Part shown: piece after piece, positions 22,851 through 32,089 of the stretch
Layout of the letters: the number at the start of each line of letters is the position of its first letter
Numbering within the stretch: position 1 is the first letter of the stretch
Assembly: GCA_028285945.1 (NCBI GenBank)
Contig: JAPYNE010000014.1
Coordinates: 98,340-162,339 of the forward strand
Direction of reading: 5' to 3'
Source of the DNA: Candidatus Foliamicus numerosus
GTDB lineage: Bacteria > Pseudomonadota > Gammaproteobacteria > Steroidobacterales > Foliamicaceae
Length of the DNA: 64,000 nt
Notes under the pieces: generated by a model
Told to the model about the DNA's origin: nothing
What the model saw: only the letters and a program-made list of their open reading frames with translations
Database searches by the model: none
Translations under genes and position numbers: made by a program

Positions 22851-25295
22851 ATGCGCCATATCATCGACCGATCAAAAACATTCCTGGCGGTTACCGCCAT
22901 TTTGTGCGTCGCGCCTTTGGCAGCGCAGGCCCAGCAGGATGAGGGGGGCCTTGAGGAAATCATCGTGACCGCCCGGAAGGTGGAGGAGAACCTCCGCGAT
23001 GTTCCGATCGCGGTAACGGCCTTCACCGAGCAGTCGATGGAGGAGCAGGGCATCTCGTCGCTGCAGGACATCGCCGACAGCACGCCGGGCTTCGATTTCG
23101 CCAGCGCCTTCGGGCGGGACGACTTCCGCCCCGTTATCCGCGGCCAGTCCAATATCCTCGGGCGGGCCAACGCCGGCATGTTCGTGGATGGCCTCATCAT
23201 CGAGGAAGGCAATGCCTCGATTCCGCTGGCGGCCTTGCAAAGGGTGGAAGTGGTGAAAGGCCCCCAAAGCGCCCTGTACGGTCGCAATACCTTATCCGGC
23301 GCCATCAACTACGTGCTTAAAACAGCGGGCACGGAAAACGTCACCGAGGCCTCGCTCGACCTTGGCGGGCGCGGCATGGCCCGGGCCGAGTTTCATTTCA
23401 GCGGCCCGCTCAGCGACACGGTCGGCGCGGCGGTCACCGTGGCCCACTATGAGCGCGACGGGGAATACGACAACAACTATCCCGGAAACGCGCTGGGAAC
23501 GCCCGCTTATTCAGACGAGGCCGGCGCCCAGGAAACCACGAGCCTGACCGGCGTGCTCACCATAGCGGCGGGCGACCGCGTCAACATCCGGGCACACGCC
23601 ATATATGAGACGACCGACGACGGCCAGTATGCGATGGCGGTGATTCCCTCCAGCGAGAACAACTGCTTTATAGCCAACGCCCGCAAGGCCGCCGCTAGGG
23701 GGCATGGGCCGTTCACACAGCCCTCGCCTCCAGCGGGCACGCCCGAAGCGAGTGCGGTAAGGAGCGGCTCCGTCGCCTACAACGGCAGCGGTTATTACTG
23801 CGGCGAAGTGAATGTGTCGCAGGTCCTTGAGGCGCAAGGCGGCGGCACGCAGCTCGAAACGCAGTTCTACCCCGATGCGGGAACCGAACGCGACAGCCTG
23901 CGGCTTGGCTTCCGCATTGATGCCGAACTCACCAACGTCATCACCTTCACCTCCTTGACGGGATACAACGATGTGTCCACCGACTCGGCGCTGGATCAAA
24001 CTTTCGGGCGCTCGGATGTGCGGCCGAGGCCATTTCCGCTTCCGCCAATCCCTTCCAGGGTTGGTTTCGTGGTGCTGGACGAGGAGGAATTCGACGATTT
24101 CTCCCAAGAGTTCAGATTGCGATTCGACCGCAGCGAAAATCTCAACTACACCGTTGGCGCCTACCTCTACGAGTCCGATGAGAGCGCCATAGATATTTCG
24201 TCCAGCGCCCAGCCGACCGGGGCATCTTACATGGGGGCGCCTTTAGCGGATGACGGGGCTAGTTCCATATCCAGCCGCTCGGTGTTCGGGACCATCGAGT
24301 TCCGCGCCACGAACCAACTCGTTCTGGGGGCCGAAGCGCGCTGGAACGAGGACGAGTTCGATACTCGCCCTGCAGGCGAGGACGACAGCGTGAACGGCAG
24401 TTTCGATTCGTTCCTGCCCAAACTGACCGCCCGCTACGAGGTCAGCGACGATGCCATGGTGTATTTCACAGCTGCCCGCGGCAATAAGCCCGGCGGCCTG
24501 AATGCCGCCGAGGGTACGCCGGAGGCGGACCGCTTCGTGGATGAGGAGCAGGCCACGAATTACGAGCTGGGCTTGAAAGCGCTGTGGCTGGATAACCGCT
24601 TGGAGACCAATGTGGCCGCATTCCTCATCGACTGGGAGGATATGCAACTCACATCCACCCGGGCGGCCACGGTTAATGGCGATAACAGAACGTTCTCCAT
24701 CCTTCAGAACGTAGGTGAAGCATCCATCCAAGGGTATGAACTGGATGTCACTTGGCGCGCCACCGATTTCTGGACCGCACGGCTGGGCTACGCATGGGTC
24801 GATAGCGAAATTGATCGTTTTGTGCAATCGGTCGATGCGGGTGCCGCCACGCCCGGCGCAGTGCGCGAGGCCGCGCTGATCAATGGCGGCTACTCCGCCA
24901 GCGGCGATGTAGTGATCTCAGGCGTGGCATTGCCTCAAACCTCCAGAGAGCAGATGGTTTTGAGCAACGTATTCGAGGGGCGCCTGAACATGATGGGCTG
25001 GAACTGGTTCCTGCGCGCCGACTACCACTTCAACTCCGAGCGTTTCGCCCAGGTGTACAACCTCGCATCCACTGGCGACCGCGAGATCGTTAACGTTCGC
25101 GGCGGAATCCGCTGCGACAACATCGACCTCGAACTGTGGATCGATAACGCGCTCGACGACGACACCAGCCCGGCCCTGATCCGCTATGTGGATAGCGCCG
25201 TGGGCGGTCCGTTCATATTCGGATTCGACCGGGCCATCGGCATTACCCTGCCCGAGAAGCGCCGCGTCGGAGCCACCTTCCGCTACCGCCTGTAA
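22851..25295 (+). CDS. TonB-dependent outer-membrane receptor
   Basis: An 814-residue receptor with a cleavable signal (FLAVTAILCVAPLAAQAQ), then a TonB-box-like segment (LEEIIVTARKVEENLRDVPI) and plug domain (ISSLQDIADSTPGFDF, GRANAGMFVDGLIIEEGNA, VEVVKGPQSALYGRNTLSGA). A long beta-barrel with many aromatic-rich strands follows and ends in VGATFRYRL. Such receptors import siderophores, cobalamin, or in marine-type bacteria glycans and other bulky nutrients; the substrate is not evident. ATG 22851 has AGGGGAAAA upstream, and a consensus TATAAT lies at 22764-22769 without a clear -35 box. It stands alone. Confidence 0.9.
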   Translation: MRHIIDRSKTFLAVTAILCVAPLAAQAQQDEGGLEEIIVTARKVEENLRDVPIAVTAFTEQSMEEQGISSLQDIADSTPGFDFASAFGRDDFRPVIRGQSNILGRANAGMFVDGLIIEEGNASIPLAALQRVEVVKGPQSALYGRNTLSGAINYVLKTAGTENVTEASLDLGGRGMARAEFHFSGPLSDTVGAAVTVAHYERDGEYDNNYPGNALGTPAYSDEAGAQETTSLTGVLTIAAGDRVNIRAHAIYETTDDGQYAMAVIPSSENNCFIANARKAAARGHGPFTQPSPPAGTPEASAVRSGSVAYNGSGYYCGEVNVSQVLEAQGGGTQLETQFYPDAGTERDSLRLGFRIDAELTNVITFTSLTGYNDVSTDSALDQTFGRSDVRPRPFPLPPIPSRVGFVVLDEEEFDDFSQEFRLRFDRSENLNYTVGAYLYESDESAIDISSSAQPTGASYMGAPLADDGASSISSRSVFGTIEFRATNQLVLGAEARWNEDEFDTRPAGEDDSVNGSFDSFLPKLTARYEVSDDAMVYFTAARGNKPGGLNAAEGTPEADRFVDEEQATNYELGLKALWLDNRLETNVAAFLIDWEDMQLTSTRAATVNGDNRTFSILQNVGEASIQGYELDVTWRATDFWTARLGYAWVDSEIDRFVQSVDAGAATPGAVREAALINGGYSASGDVVISGVALPQTSREQMVLSNVFEGRLNMMGWNWFLRADYHFNSERFAQVYNLASTGDREIVNVRGGIRCDNIDLELWIDNALDDDTSPALIRYVDSAVGGPFIFGFDRAIGITLPEKRRVGATFRYRL

Positions 25296-25350
25296 TAAAG
25301 CAACCTCCGCGCTTCACCCCGCAGAAAAGCGCGGCACGCATAAATCACCC

Positions 25351-25382
25351 GAACGGGCGCGATCAAAGGATCGCGCCCGTTC
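25351..25382 (+). terminator. Strong hairpin downstream of the TonB receptor
   Basis: GAACGGGCGCGATC, loop AAAG, GATCGCGCCCGTTC make a perfect 14-bp stem about 55 bases after the receptor stop. It is followed by CAGCC rather than a T-run, so it may be a non-canonical terminator or an mRNA 3' protecting hairpin. Confidence 0.5.
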
Positions 25383-25865
25383 CAGCCAAACACTCCACCG
25401 AAAGTGGGCTGCTTACTTTTAAGGGGCGGCTGCATCTTTTTTGATCGCAACGTTCGAGCGAAGCCCCCCACCCAAGCGAAGTAATAAACCGACTTATAAA
25501 TAGATTTATAAGCCGATTGCAAACGGAGTTACAATCGCACGAGGCGAAGCCCTTGGCGAATCCGTCGTGTAATGCAAGGAATGGGAGGATCTGCTGGATT
25601 CCGACCAGTACGGCGGCGAAGCCCTTGGCGAATCCGTCGTGGCGATTTCCCCCTGCGGCAGTTTTTTTGATTGCGCCGTTCGGGCGAAACACGCCACCGA
25701 AAGTGGCGTTATAATGCAACGAGGCGAAGCCCTTGGCGGGAATTGAACCTGCGGCTCCGAGGTGACAATCCAGGGTACCGGCAACCAGCCCAGGGGCAAC
25801 GCTCCCTCACCTGCCGCCCGTCCAATAGCCCCAGCGTCGGGCAATTCCTAACCGAATTAATTTGG
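25383..25865. repeat. Gene-free stretch with dispersed direct repeats
   Basis: No coding sequence is credible here. GGCGAAGCCCTTGGCGAATC continuing to CGTCGTG occurs at about 25543 and 25614, and its first half recurs at about 25723. The lead-in GTTAYAAT...CGAGGCGAAG is shared by copies 1 and 3. A second unit is also doubled: CCACCGAAAGTGG at about 25392 and 25694, and TTTTTTTGAT followed by the CGTTCG(A/G)GCGAA motif at about 25437 and 25664. It resembles a degenerate small-repeat island of unknown role. Confidence 0.5.
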
Positions 25866-26552
25866 CTAACGCAGTATTTCGCAGGGCCTCCATTTTCTGG
25901 TCCAGTGTTCATCGGCTTGCACATGGCCAGCACGAACGCTCTTGCAAACATTGTTCGGAAATTCCAACGCTGAGAACCCCTTTGCCAGCCGCAGCATGAC
26001 ACCCTCACGTGCGCCGCCAAGGGCGGACGGTTCACCATGAGCGTGTTCCACGAATCCGCGCAGTTCATCAACCGACTCGAATCGGCCTTTGAAGAGAAGC
26101 GGAACAACTGGAATCTCCTTTTGCTGCGCGTACAACTCGACCTTGTCGAAAGGTGCGAATGTGCCGTCTCCGTAACGGAGCGCGAAAGCGTAGAACGTCT
26201 CGCTCTCCGGCACAGCCTGATAGACGATGCTATGCACACCGTAAATGTCCTCGCCATAGAGATAGATATCAGGTTCCCGCACTTTCCAAGCATGGTGCTT
26301 CTTGACCATGGCCATCCACTTGCCGGCACTCGGGACGGATGTGCTGCGTGCGTACACTTCGCCGGAATGAAGGAGCGTATTTCCGCCATCGAGCTTTTCA
26401 GTAATCACCATGGGTTCGCCAACAAACCGGCACGGGTTTGAGTGCAATGCATCCCCACGACCGACGGACGGGGAATAGGGCCAATAAGGCGTACTGGGAT
26501 ATTTGGGAATCAACAGTGGTTTCCATGAGGCACATTTGCATCGGGACAGCAT
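25866..26552 (-). CDS. T4 Rnl2-like RNA ligase family protein
   Basis: The nucleotidyltransferase motifs of ATP-dependent RNA ligases are present in order: motif I EKLDGGNT (the lysine is adenylylated), motif III-like YGEDIYGVHSIVY, motif IV EGVMLRL and a basic motif V (VCKSVRAGH). Such enzymes seal nicked RNA and can repair tRNA or mRNA cut by toxins. The N-terminal KYPSTPYWPYSPS is like other stand-alone Rnl2-type ligases. The exact start is uncertain; ATG 26552 is chosen, and a longer frame reaches 26615. It follows the PIN gene by about 40 bases on the same strand, which suggests a joint role with the nuclease (inference). Confidence 0.75.
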   Translation of the reverse strand: MLSRCKCASWKPLLIPKYPSTPYWPYSPSVGRGDALHSNPCRFVGEPMVITEKLDGGNTLLHSGEVYARSTSVPSAGKWMAMVKKHHAWKVREPDIYLYGEDIYGVHSIVYQAVPESETFYAFALRYGDGTFAPFDKVELYAQQKEIPVVPLLFKGRFESVDELRGFVEHAHGEPSALGGAREGVMLRLAKGFSALEFPNNVCKSVRAGHVQADEHWTRKWRPCEILR

Positions 26553-26595
26553 GCCGTCATCAGCAGAATTCCTTGGCGCGCAAACGCTATGCCCG

Positions 26596-27078
26596 TCAAT
26601 TCCGCCTCCGGGCATATTGCGGGCAGAGTTGCTCGACTTTTACACCCAGCCCATCCATCAAAGACTTTTGCTCGTTCCAGTCACTGTCGGTCGCATTCAA
26701 AATAACTGCCTTCGCGACCACTGCGACCGCTAGAAATTTCCGATCTGATGGATCAAGACTATTCGGCGGCAACTCCTCAAATCCCCTTTGCTCGTCGCCG
26801 TAAGGCGTTACCGACACCGTCATCACATTGGCATCCTGGTGCAGAGAAACCAGTATGTGTTTGAGAAACTTGTCCCCTGGGCCTGGCTGGCCGGAGGTGC
26901 TCAGGTTGCGTTGGTATTCCTCCAGAATGAGGTGTTTGGAATCAATGGCAATAGTGTTTTTCTCAACTACGGATTCCAGTTTCTCTATGCAGCTCAGTTG
27001 ACATGCGAGGTCGGCATGCGTCGTCTCGCCTCCATTCGCCACTATCGCAACGTTGGTATCCACGACATATGGAGTCAT
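26596..27078 (-). CDS. PIN-domain ribonuclease
   Basis: A 160-residue PIN protein: the N-terminal strand YVVDTNVAIVANG supplies the first acidic metal ligand, and the C-terminal DPSDRKFLAVAVVAKAVIL and NATDSDWNEQ supply the others. PIN enzymes are Mg-dependent RNases, commonly toxins or defence effectors. Its ATG overlaps the stop of the ATPase gene as ATGA, so the two are translationally coupled. There is no Phd/AbrB-type antitoxin next to it, so control by the ATPase is more likely than a classical VapBC arrangement. Confidence 0.8.
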   Translation of the reverse strand: MTPYVVDTNVAIVANGGETTHADLACQLSCIEKLESVVEKNTIAIDSKHLILEEYQRNLSTSGQPGPGDKFLKHILVSLHQDANVMTVSVTPYGDEQRGFEELPPNSLDPSDRKFLAVAVVAKAVILNATDSDWNEQKSLMDGLGVKVEQLCPQYARRRN

Positions 27079-28436
27079 GCGGGCCGTTCCAACTTCCGTC
27101 TTATCGCAGCCTTTGCGATTTCGGCAATCTCGCCCATCTCATCGCCAAAGAAATGTGGCGGCCAGTTTTCGATTTGGCCCCATTCATTTAAGGCTAGGTC
27201 ATCAGCCTGAGCCACGCCCTCCATCGCCGAGACGAAATACAGCCTCACATCCTCCGAAGGTATTTCCGCTTCGGCGACCCTGCGCTGCAATCGCCGCATC
27301 AGATGCTCGCTATGACTTTCCACGATAATCTGCACGTTTCGGGTCGCAGCAACCCTTAACATGACATCGGCTAATCCGCTCTGCACGGACGGATGCAAGT
27401 GAATTTCGGGCTGCTCCATTAGCACTGTCGAGCCTTCTGGAACGTAATAAAGCAAGACCAAGGCCGGTAAAACCTGAGATACCCCAAAACCGACATCGGT
27501 CAACGCGGTTGACACGCTCGACGACGATGTTTTCACCATCGCCTGGTACAAGTTCTTCCCCTCGCCAATCTCTTCAAGATGAAACTCTTGAATCAATCCC
27601 AGCTTCTTCAGCCAGTACGCAATCATTGCCTGGAATGGCTTTTTATGCCTCCTGTATCCGAGGCTCCTTTTTTCTCCTTGCTCCGTCGCAGCAAGAATTG
27701 CTTGGACGGTGCGTTCGCCTCTTTGACCAACATAGTCAGGGCTGGATCCTGCCCAGTGATACTCCCGCTGAGGATGCTCGCGCAAAGGCCCGAGATAGTA
27801 GATCGAGTCCATTAGTTTCTCGTATTCCAGCTCAAAGTCATTCAAAAAGTCGGCATTCTGGTAGGAGCTCTTTACTTGATTGGGAAATAGGTGGGTCTTG
27901 AATGGACGAGTAAGCTGCCAAGGACGGCCCTGAATACGTTTGAAAGCGAATTCCTCGCAGTTTGTTGTCAATTTGAATTCCTTCGACTTAGGCTGCGGCT
28001 GCTCCAAGCTGAAGTCGGCCCCTCCGAACCTGTAAGACAGCTCATAGGGCCATAGGCCTGCATCTCTCAATCCAACTTCACAACGGATTTGAAGACAACG
28101 GCCTTTGAGCGGAGAGTTCGCCGAAGCACCCGACGAATCATTGATCTTCAGTGGTTTGGGCAGGGTCCAGTCGAGATTCCAGCTAATTCGCTGACTCTTG
28201 TCGTGCCCGTGAACGATATCCGCGAACCTCCCCAGATTCACCATGCCCCCGGGGCCGCCCAAATCGAGCACCAGACCTCGATCCGTAGCATCCTTAGTTT
28301 GCTTGAGAAGTAAAAGCAGCTGAATAAGACTGCTCTTGCCTGCGCTGTTCGTTCCGAAGAGCCCGGTGATCTTCCCAAACGTCAGGTCAGCTTCCCTCCA
28401 CGCCTTAAAATTGCGGAGTCTGAAGCGTGTCAGCAT
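27075..28436 (-). CDS. AAA/ABC-type ATPase with DUF3696 (OLD/RloA-like), probable defence sensor
   Basis: A 453-residue SMC/RecF-like ATPase. It begins RFRLRNFKAWREADLTFGK, with Walker A GTNSAGKSS, ABC-signature-like VGFGVSQVLPAL, Walker B VLMEQPEIHLHPS, and the switch histidine region IVESHSEHLMRRL. The C-terminal stretch (LALNEWGQIENWPPHFFGDE) is the DUF3696 module. ATPases of this type control toxic effectors in several phage-defence systems, for example PARIS and related RloA-like pairs. Start ATG 28436 has GGGGG upstream. It leads the ATPase-PIN-RNA ligase set, which has lower GC than flanking housekeeping genes, as expected for acquired DNA. Confidence 0.82.
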   Translation of the reverse strand: MLTRFRLRNFKAWREADLTFGKITGLFGTNSAGKSSLIQLLLLLKQTKDATDRGLVLDLGGPGGMVNLGRFADIVHGHDKSQRISWNLDWTLPKPLKINDSSGASANSPLKGRCLQIRCEVGLRDAGLWPYELSYRFGGADFSLEQPQPKSKEFKLTTNCEEFAFKRIQGRPWQLTRPFKTHLFPNQVKSSYQNADFLNDFELEYEKLMDSIYYLGPLREHPQREYHWAGSSPDYVGQRGERTVQAILAATEQGEKRSLGYRRHKKPFQAMIAYWLKKLGLIQEFHLEEIGEGKNLYQAMVKTSSSSVSTALTDVGFGVSQVLPALVLLYYVPEGSTVLMEQPEIHLHPSVQSGLADVMLRVAATRNVQIIVESHSEHLMRRLQRRVAEAEIPSEDVRLYFVSAMEGVAQADDLALNEWGQIENWPPHFFGDEMGEIAEIAKAAIRRKLERPA

Positions 28437-28558
28437 ATGCATATCCCCCGGCGAAAGCCGCGAAACTTTGGAATAATACATCTATATATCGTCCCACAGC
28501 ATCGAATCCCGCTTCAATTCGTTATCAATGCCGGAATAAAATGCGCGGCGGCACCGCC

Positions 28559-30301
28559 ATGAAGAAAGCGCTCGGCAACCTCCTAGACCAGGCTCTGCGC
28601 CAAGTGGCGGGGGAGCATGCCAGGGGCCTTCGCCATGCCGGGCTGGAGCAGGCGCGGGATGCCCGCAACGGCCACTACGCATCCAACGCGGCGATGCAAC
28701 TCGCGGGCAAGCTCAAACGAAGGCCGGCGGATATCGCCGGGGACATCGTCGCCGCATTGCCCGCCAAGCAGATCATTGAGCGAGCGGAAATCGCCGGCCC
28801 CGGCTTTATCAATATCTGGCTGGACCCGGGCGCGTTGCAGTCCGAACTGAACCGGATAGGCCGGGAAGGCGATGCCTACGGATGCAGCGACTTCGGTGGC
28901 GGGCGGCGGATTCTGGTGGAGTTCGTATCGGCCAATCCCACCGGCCCGCTGCATGTGGGGCACGGCCGCCACGCGGCCTTAGGCGATTGCTTGGCCCGGC
29001 TGCTTGAGGCCACCGGACACGAGGTATGGCGGGAATACTACGTCAACGACGCGGGCCGGCAACTGTCCGTGCTGGGCCTGTCGGTTTGGCTGCGCATGGT
29101 GGAGCAAGCCACGGGCGCGGACGCCTTTCCCGAAGGCGCCTACCGCGGCGAATACATCGGCAATCTGGCGGAGCGGATGGCCGATGAGCTTCCCGGGGCC
29201 GCCGAAGCGGCGCGCAAGGGCATGGCTTGGCCCGAGAAGCAGGCAGGCGGCAACGGAGAGGCGGACCGGCACATTGACGCCCTGATCGAAGCCGCCCGCG
29301 AATGCCTGGGAGACGAGCTGTTCTCGGCAATCGCCCGCGCCGCGGGCGACTGGGTGCTGGAGGACATCCGCGACGACCTTCAGCAATTCGGAGTGCGCTT
29401 CGACAACTGGCAATCCGAACGGGAACTGGCGGACGGCGGCAAAATCGACGAATGCCTCAAGCGTCTTGAAGGCGTCACCTACCGGCGCGACGGCGCGCTG
29501 TGGTTTCCGGCCGAGCGCTATGGCGACGAAAAGGACCGCGTGGTGGTGCGGGCGGATGGCCGCAGCACCTATTTCGCCTCCGACATCGCCTATCATTACG
29601 CCAAGCGCAAGCGCGGCGCGGACCTGTTGCTCGACGTGCTGGGCGCCGACCACCACGGCTACGTGAACAGGGTTCGCGCAGGTCTGGAAGCGCTGGGCGA
29701 GCCGCCCTCCTGCCTTGAGGTGAGGCTGGTGCAGTTCGTTGCGCTGCTCCGCGGCGGCGAGCGCGTGGCCATGTCCACGCGCGGCGGCGAGTTCGAGACC
29801 TTGCGGAGCCTGCGCGAAGAGGTAGGCGCGGACGCGGCGCGTTTCTTTTATGTATCCCGGGCAGGAGAACAGCATCTTGATTTCGACCTCGATCTCGCCA
29901 AGCGCCGGTCCAGCGACAACCCCGTGTACTACGTGCAGTACGCCCATGCCCGAATCGCAAGCCTGTTGGGGAAGCTGGCGGACCGCGGCCTTTCGTTCTC
30001 CATGGATGAGTCCGCCGCGCATGCCGGCCTGCTCACTCACCGCCGGGAAATCGACCTGATGCTGGCTTTGGCCCGGCTGCCGGAAACTATCGAGCAGGCG
30101 GCGGTTCAGAGAGCGCCGCAGGTTGTGGCGCACTATCTGATAAGTCTAGCCCAGGCGTTTCACGGCTGGTACAACCATTGCAAGGTGCTGGACGCGGAAC
30201 CGGAACTGCGCTCCGCGCGGCTTGGGCTGGCGCACGCCGGCGGGCAGGTTCTGCGAAACGGACTGGGTTTGCTGGGCGTTTCCGCTCCGAGGAGCATGTA
30301 A
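28559..30301 (+). CDS. argS: Arginyl-tRNA synthetase
   Basis: Class I aminoacyl-tRNA synthetase charging tRNA-Arg. The N-terminal Add-1 domain is present, followed by the HIGH-type motif in VEFVSANPTGPLHVGHGRH, the KMSKS-equivalent loop ERVAMSTRGGEF and the C-terminal anticodon-binding helices ending in LRNGLGLLGVSAPRSM. The start MKKALGNLLDQALRQV matches Pseudomonas-type ArgS; an in-frame ATG at 28541 with GGAATAAA upstream is an alternative. It is divergent from the ATPase gene and followed after 2 bases by the SPOR protein gene, a gammaproteobacterial arrangement. Confidence 0.96.
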   Translation: MKKALGNLLDQALRQVAGEHARGLRHAGLEQARDARNGHYASNAAMQLAGKLKRRPADIAGDIVAALPAKQIIERAEIAGPGFINIWLDPGALQSELNRIGREGDAYGCSDFGGGRRILVEFVSANPTGPLHVGHGRHAALGDCLARLLEATGHEVWREYYVNDAGRQLSVLGLSVWLRMVEQATGADAFPEGAYRGEYIGNLAERMADELPGAAEAARKGMAWPEKQAGGNGEADRHIDALIEAARECLGDELFSAIARAAGDWVLEDIRDDLQQFGVRFDNWQSERELADGGKIDECLKRLEGVTYRRDGALWFPAERYGDEKDRVVVRADGRSTYFASDIAYHYAKRKRGADLLLDVLGADHHGYVNRVRAGLEALGEPPSCLEVRLVQFVALLRGGERVAMSTRGGEFETLRSLREEVGADAARFFYVSRAGEQHLDFDLDLAKRRSSDNPVYYVQYAHARIASLLGKLADRGLSFSMDESAAHAGLLTHRREIDLMLALARLPETIEQAAVQRAPQVVAHYLISLAQAFHGWYNHCKVLDAEPELRSARLGLAHAGGQVLRNGLGLLGVSAPRSM

Positions 30302-30303
30302 GC

Positions 30304-30957
30304 ATGGCAAGGAGAAGCAAGCGCGGTTCGCGGGGCTGGGGCTACGGTCAATTTGTCGCCGGCCTGGGGCTGGGGTTGGTGTTGGCGTTATGGGTGTATC
30401 CCATGCTTGCGCGGTGGTGGACCGAACCGCTGCCGGATATCCTGGCCACTAATCCTTCCAGCAGCCCGAGATTCGATTTTTACGACATTCTGGAGCGCGG
30501 CGAGGAGGTTGTGGAAGACACCCGCGCCGCTTCGGCGCAGGGGGCGGCGCAGCCGGTTGCCGAGGCCGACACGCCGCAGCCCAGACAGACCGAGGCGGAA
30601 CCGCTGGCGAAAGCGGCCACGGCCACGCCGCAGCCCGCCGATGGCGCGGCGCAGCCGTCGAGCGGCGCCTCAAGCGTGCGCGAACCGCAATCCCGGGCGG
30701 CACCCGCACCGGTGGCGGCGCCCGGCATGTACGTGCTGCAACTGGGCGCGTTCACGCGCCAGCGGGAGGCGGAGTCGCTCAAGGCGCGGCTGGCGCTGGT
30801 TGGCATGAACGCGCGGATCCAGCCGGTGCGGGTGGATCGGCAAACCTACTATCGCGTGCGCGTGGGGCCCACCAGCGATCTGGAGCAACTCAACGCGGAC
30901 CGGGCCCGCCTGCAGGAGCATCGCTTCGATTCCATCCTCCTCAAACTGGTTCAATGA
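30304..30957 (+). CDS. SPOR-domain cell-division protein (FtsN-like)
   Basis: A 217-residue bitopic membrane protein. A basic cytoplasmic N-terminus (MARRSKRGSRGWGYG) precedes one transmembrane segment (FVAGLGLGLVLALWVYPML), then a long Ala/Pro/Gln-rich periplasmic linker. The C-terminal SPOR domain (MYVLQLGAFTRQREAESLKA, TYYRVRVGPTSDLEQLNADR) binds denuded septal peptidoglycan. This is the architecture of FtsN, which activates septal wall synthesis; position after argS matches FtsN-like genes of related bacteria. Confidence 0.85.
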   Translation: MARRSKRGSRGWGYGQFVAGLGLGLVLALWVYPMLARWWTEPLPDILATNPSSSPRFDFYDILERGEEVVEDTRAASAQGAAQPVAEADTPQPRQTEAEPLAKAATATPQPADGAAQPSSGASSVREPQSRAAPAPVAAPGMYVLQLGAFTRQREAESLKARLALVGMNARIQPVRVDRQTYYRVRVGPTSDLEQLNADRARLQEHRFDSILLKLVQ

Positions 30958-31027
30958 ACTCGCCGCCCCGATAACATCAGGCCGAAAACGGGTTGACAGG
31001 CTGCGCAAGCTCCAAAACAAGGCAATA

Positions 31028-32089
31028 ATGACCGACGGCATCAGCGCGTACAGCGAGGCCATCCAGCGCAGTTTCCCCTCAAGGGCGCTCGCGGACACGC
31101 CCACCCCGGTGGACCGGCACGCGGCGCTGGCCGAGGAGTTCGGCGCCCGTTCCGTATGCATCAAGCGCGACGATGTAAGCGGTGTTGAGCATGGCGGGAA
31201 CAAGGTGCGCAAGCTGGAGTTCCTTCTGGCCGACGCCCTTGAACGCGGCTGCCGCGGTGTTGTGACCTATGGCGCGGCGGGTTCCAACCATGTTCTTTCC
31301 ACTTCGCTGTTCGCCCGCAAGCTCGGACTCGAATGCGTGGGAATTGTTCGCCCCCAACCGCCTACGCCCTATGTGGAGGAAACGCTTCGCCATCATCTGC
31401 TGCTGGGAACGCGCCTTGAGCCGGCCGGCTCTGCGCAAGAAACCGAAACAATACGCTCCCGATTGCCGGGCGGGAGCAGCGCCTGGTATGAAATCCCGCT
31501 GGGCGGCTCCTCCCCCCTCGGCAGCCTCGGCTACGTGTGCGCCGCGCTGGAGCTTGCCGAGCAGGTGGCGGCCGGCCATTGCCCGGCGCCGGACCTGATC
31601 TATCTGCCCTGCGGCTCGTCGGGCAGCGCCGTGGGGCTGGACTTTGGCGCAACGCTTGCGGGCTTGCCCAGCCGCATCGTGGCCGCTTGGGTGGTGACCA
31701 GCCAGATGACTTCAAAAAAGAAAGCCGTTGCGCTGGCCGGCAAGCTGCGCTCGCTGCTGCACGGCATCTGTCCTCCGCCCGGCGGCAGGGCGCTGGGACG
31801 GGTGGAATTCCGCGAGGAGTTTCTGGGCGACGGCTATGCGCTTCCTTCCGGCGCTGCGCTGGAAGCCATCGAGTGGATGAAGAGCAAGGCGGGCGCGAAG
31901 CTGGAATACACCTATTCGGGCAAAGCGGCCGCCGCCTTGCTGCATGACGGGCGCGCCGGCCGGTTCAGGGGCCTCAATGTCATGTTCTGGAACACCTATA
32001 ACTCGCGGCCGGCGCCTTCCGGTTTGCCGCCCTTGCGGCGCGGGAATCTCTCCGGGACATTTCAAGAAAGCCTTCCGGCGGGTCCGTGA
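31028..32089 (+). CDS. PLP-dependent D-cysteine desulfhydrase / ACC deaminase family enzyme
   Basis: A 353-residue fold-type II PLP enzyme. The PLP lysine lies in EHGGNKVRKLEFLLADA; the phosphate-binding loop is YLPCGSSGSAVGLDFG, and the serine/asparagine contact is TYGAAGSNHVLSTSLFA. The family includes D-cysteine desulfhydrase, 1-aminocyclopropane-1-carboxylate deaminase and L-cysteate sulfo-lyase. The next gene, coupled by GTGA overlap, is a TauE/SafE sulfite exporter, so a sulfur-containing substrate whose breakdown yields sulfite is plausible (inference). Confidence 0.82.
   Translation: MTDGISAYSEAIQRSFPSRALADTPTPVDRHAALAEEFGARSVCIKRDDVSGVEHGGNKVRKLEFLLADALERGCRGVVTYGAAGSNHVLSTSLFARKLGLECVGIVRPQPPTPYVEETLRHHLLLGTRLEPAGSAQETETIRSRLPGGSSAWYEIPLGGSSPLGSLGYVCAALELAEQVAAGHCPAPDLIYLPCGSSGSAVGLDFGATLAGLPSRIVAAWVVTSQMTSKKKAVALAGKLRSLLHGICPPPGGRALGRVEFREEFLGDGYALPSGAALEAIEWMKSKAGAKLEYTYSGKAAAALLHDGRAGRFRGLNVMFWNTYNSRPAPSGLPPLRRGNLSGTFQESLPAGP

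Noticed and set aside
25725-25800. tRNA-like T-arm (GGTTCAATTCCC on the minus strand)
   Set aside because: No matching acceptor or anticodon arms can be formed at the right distances.
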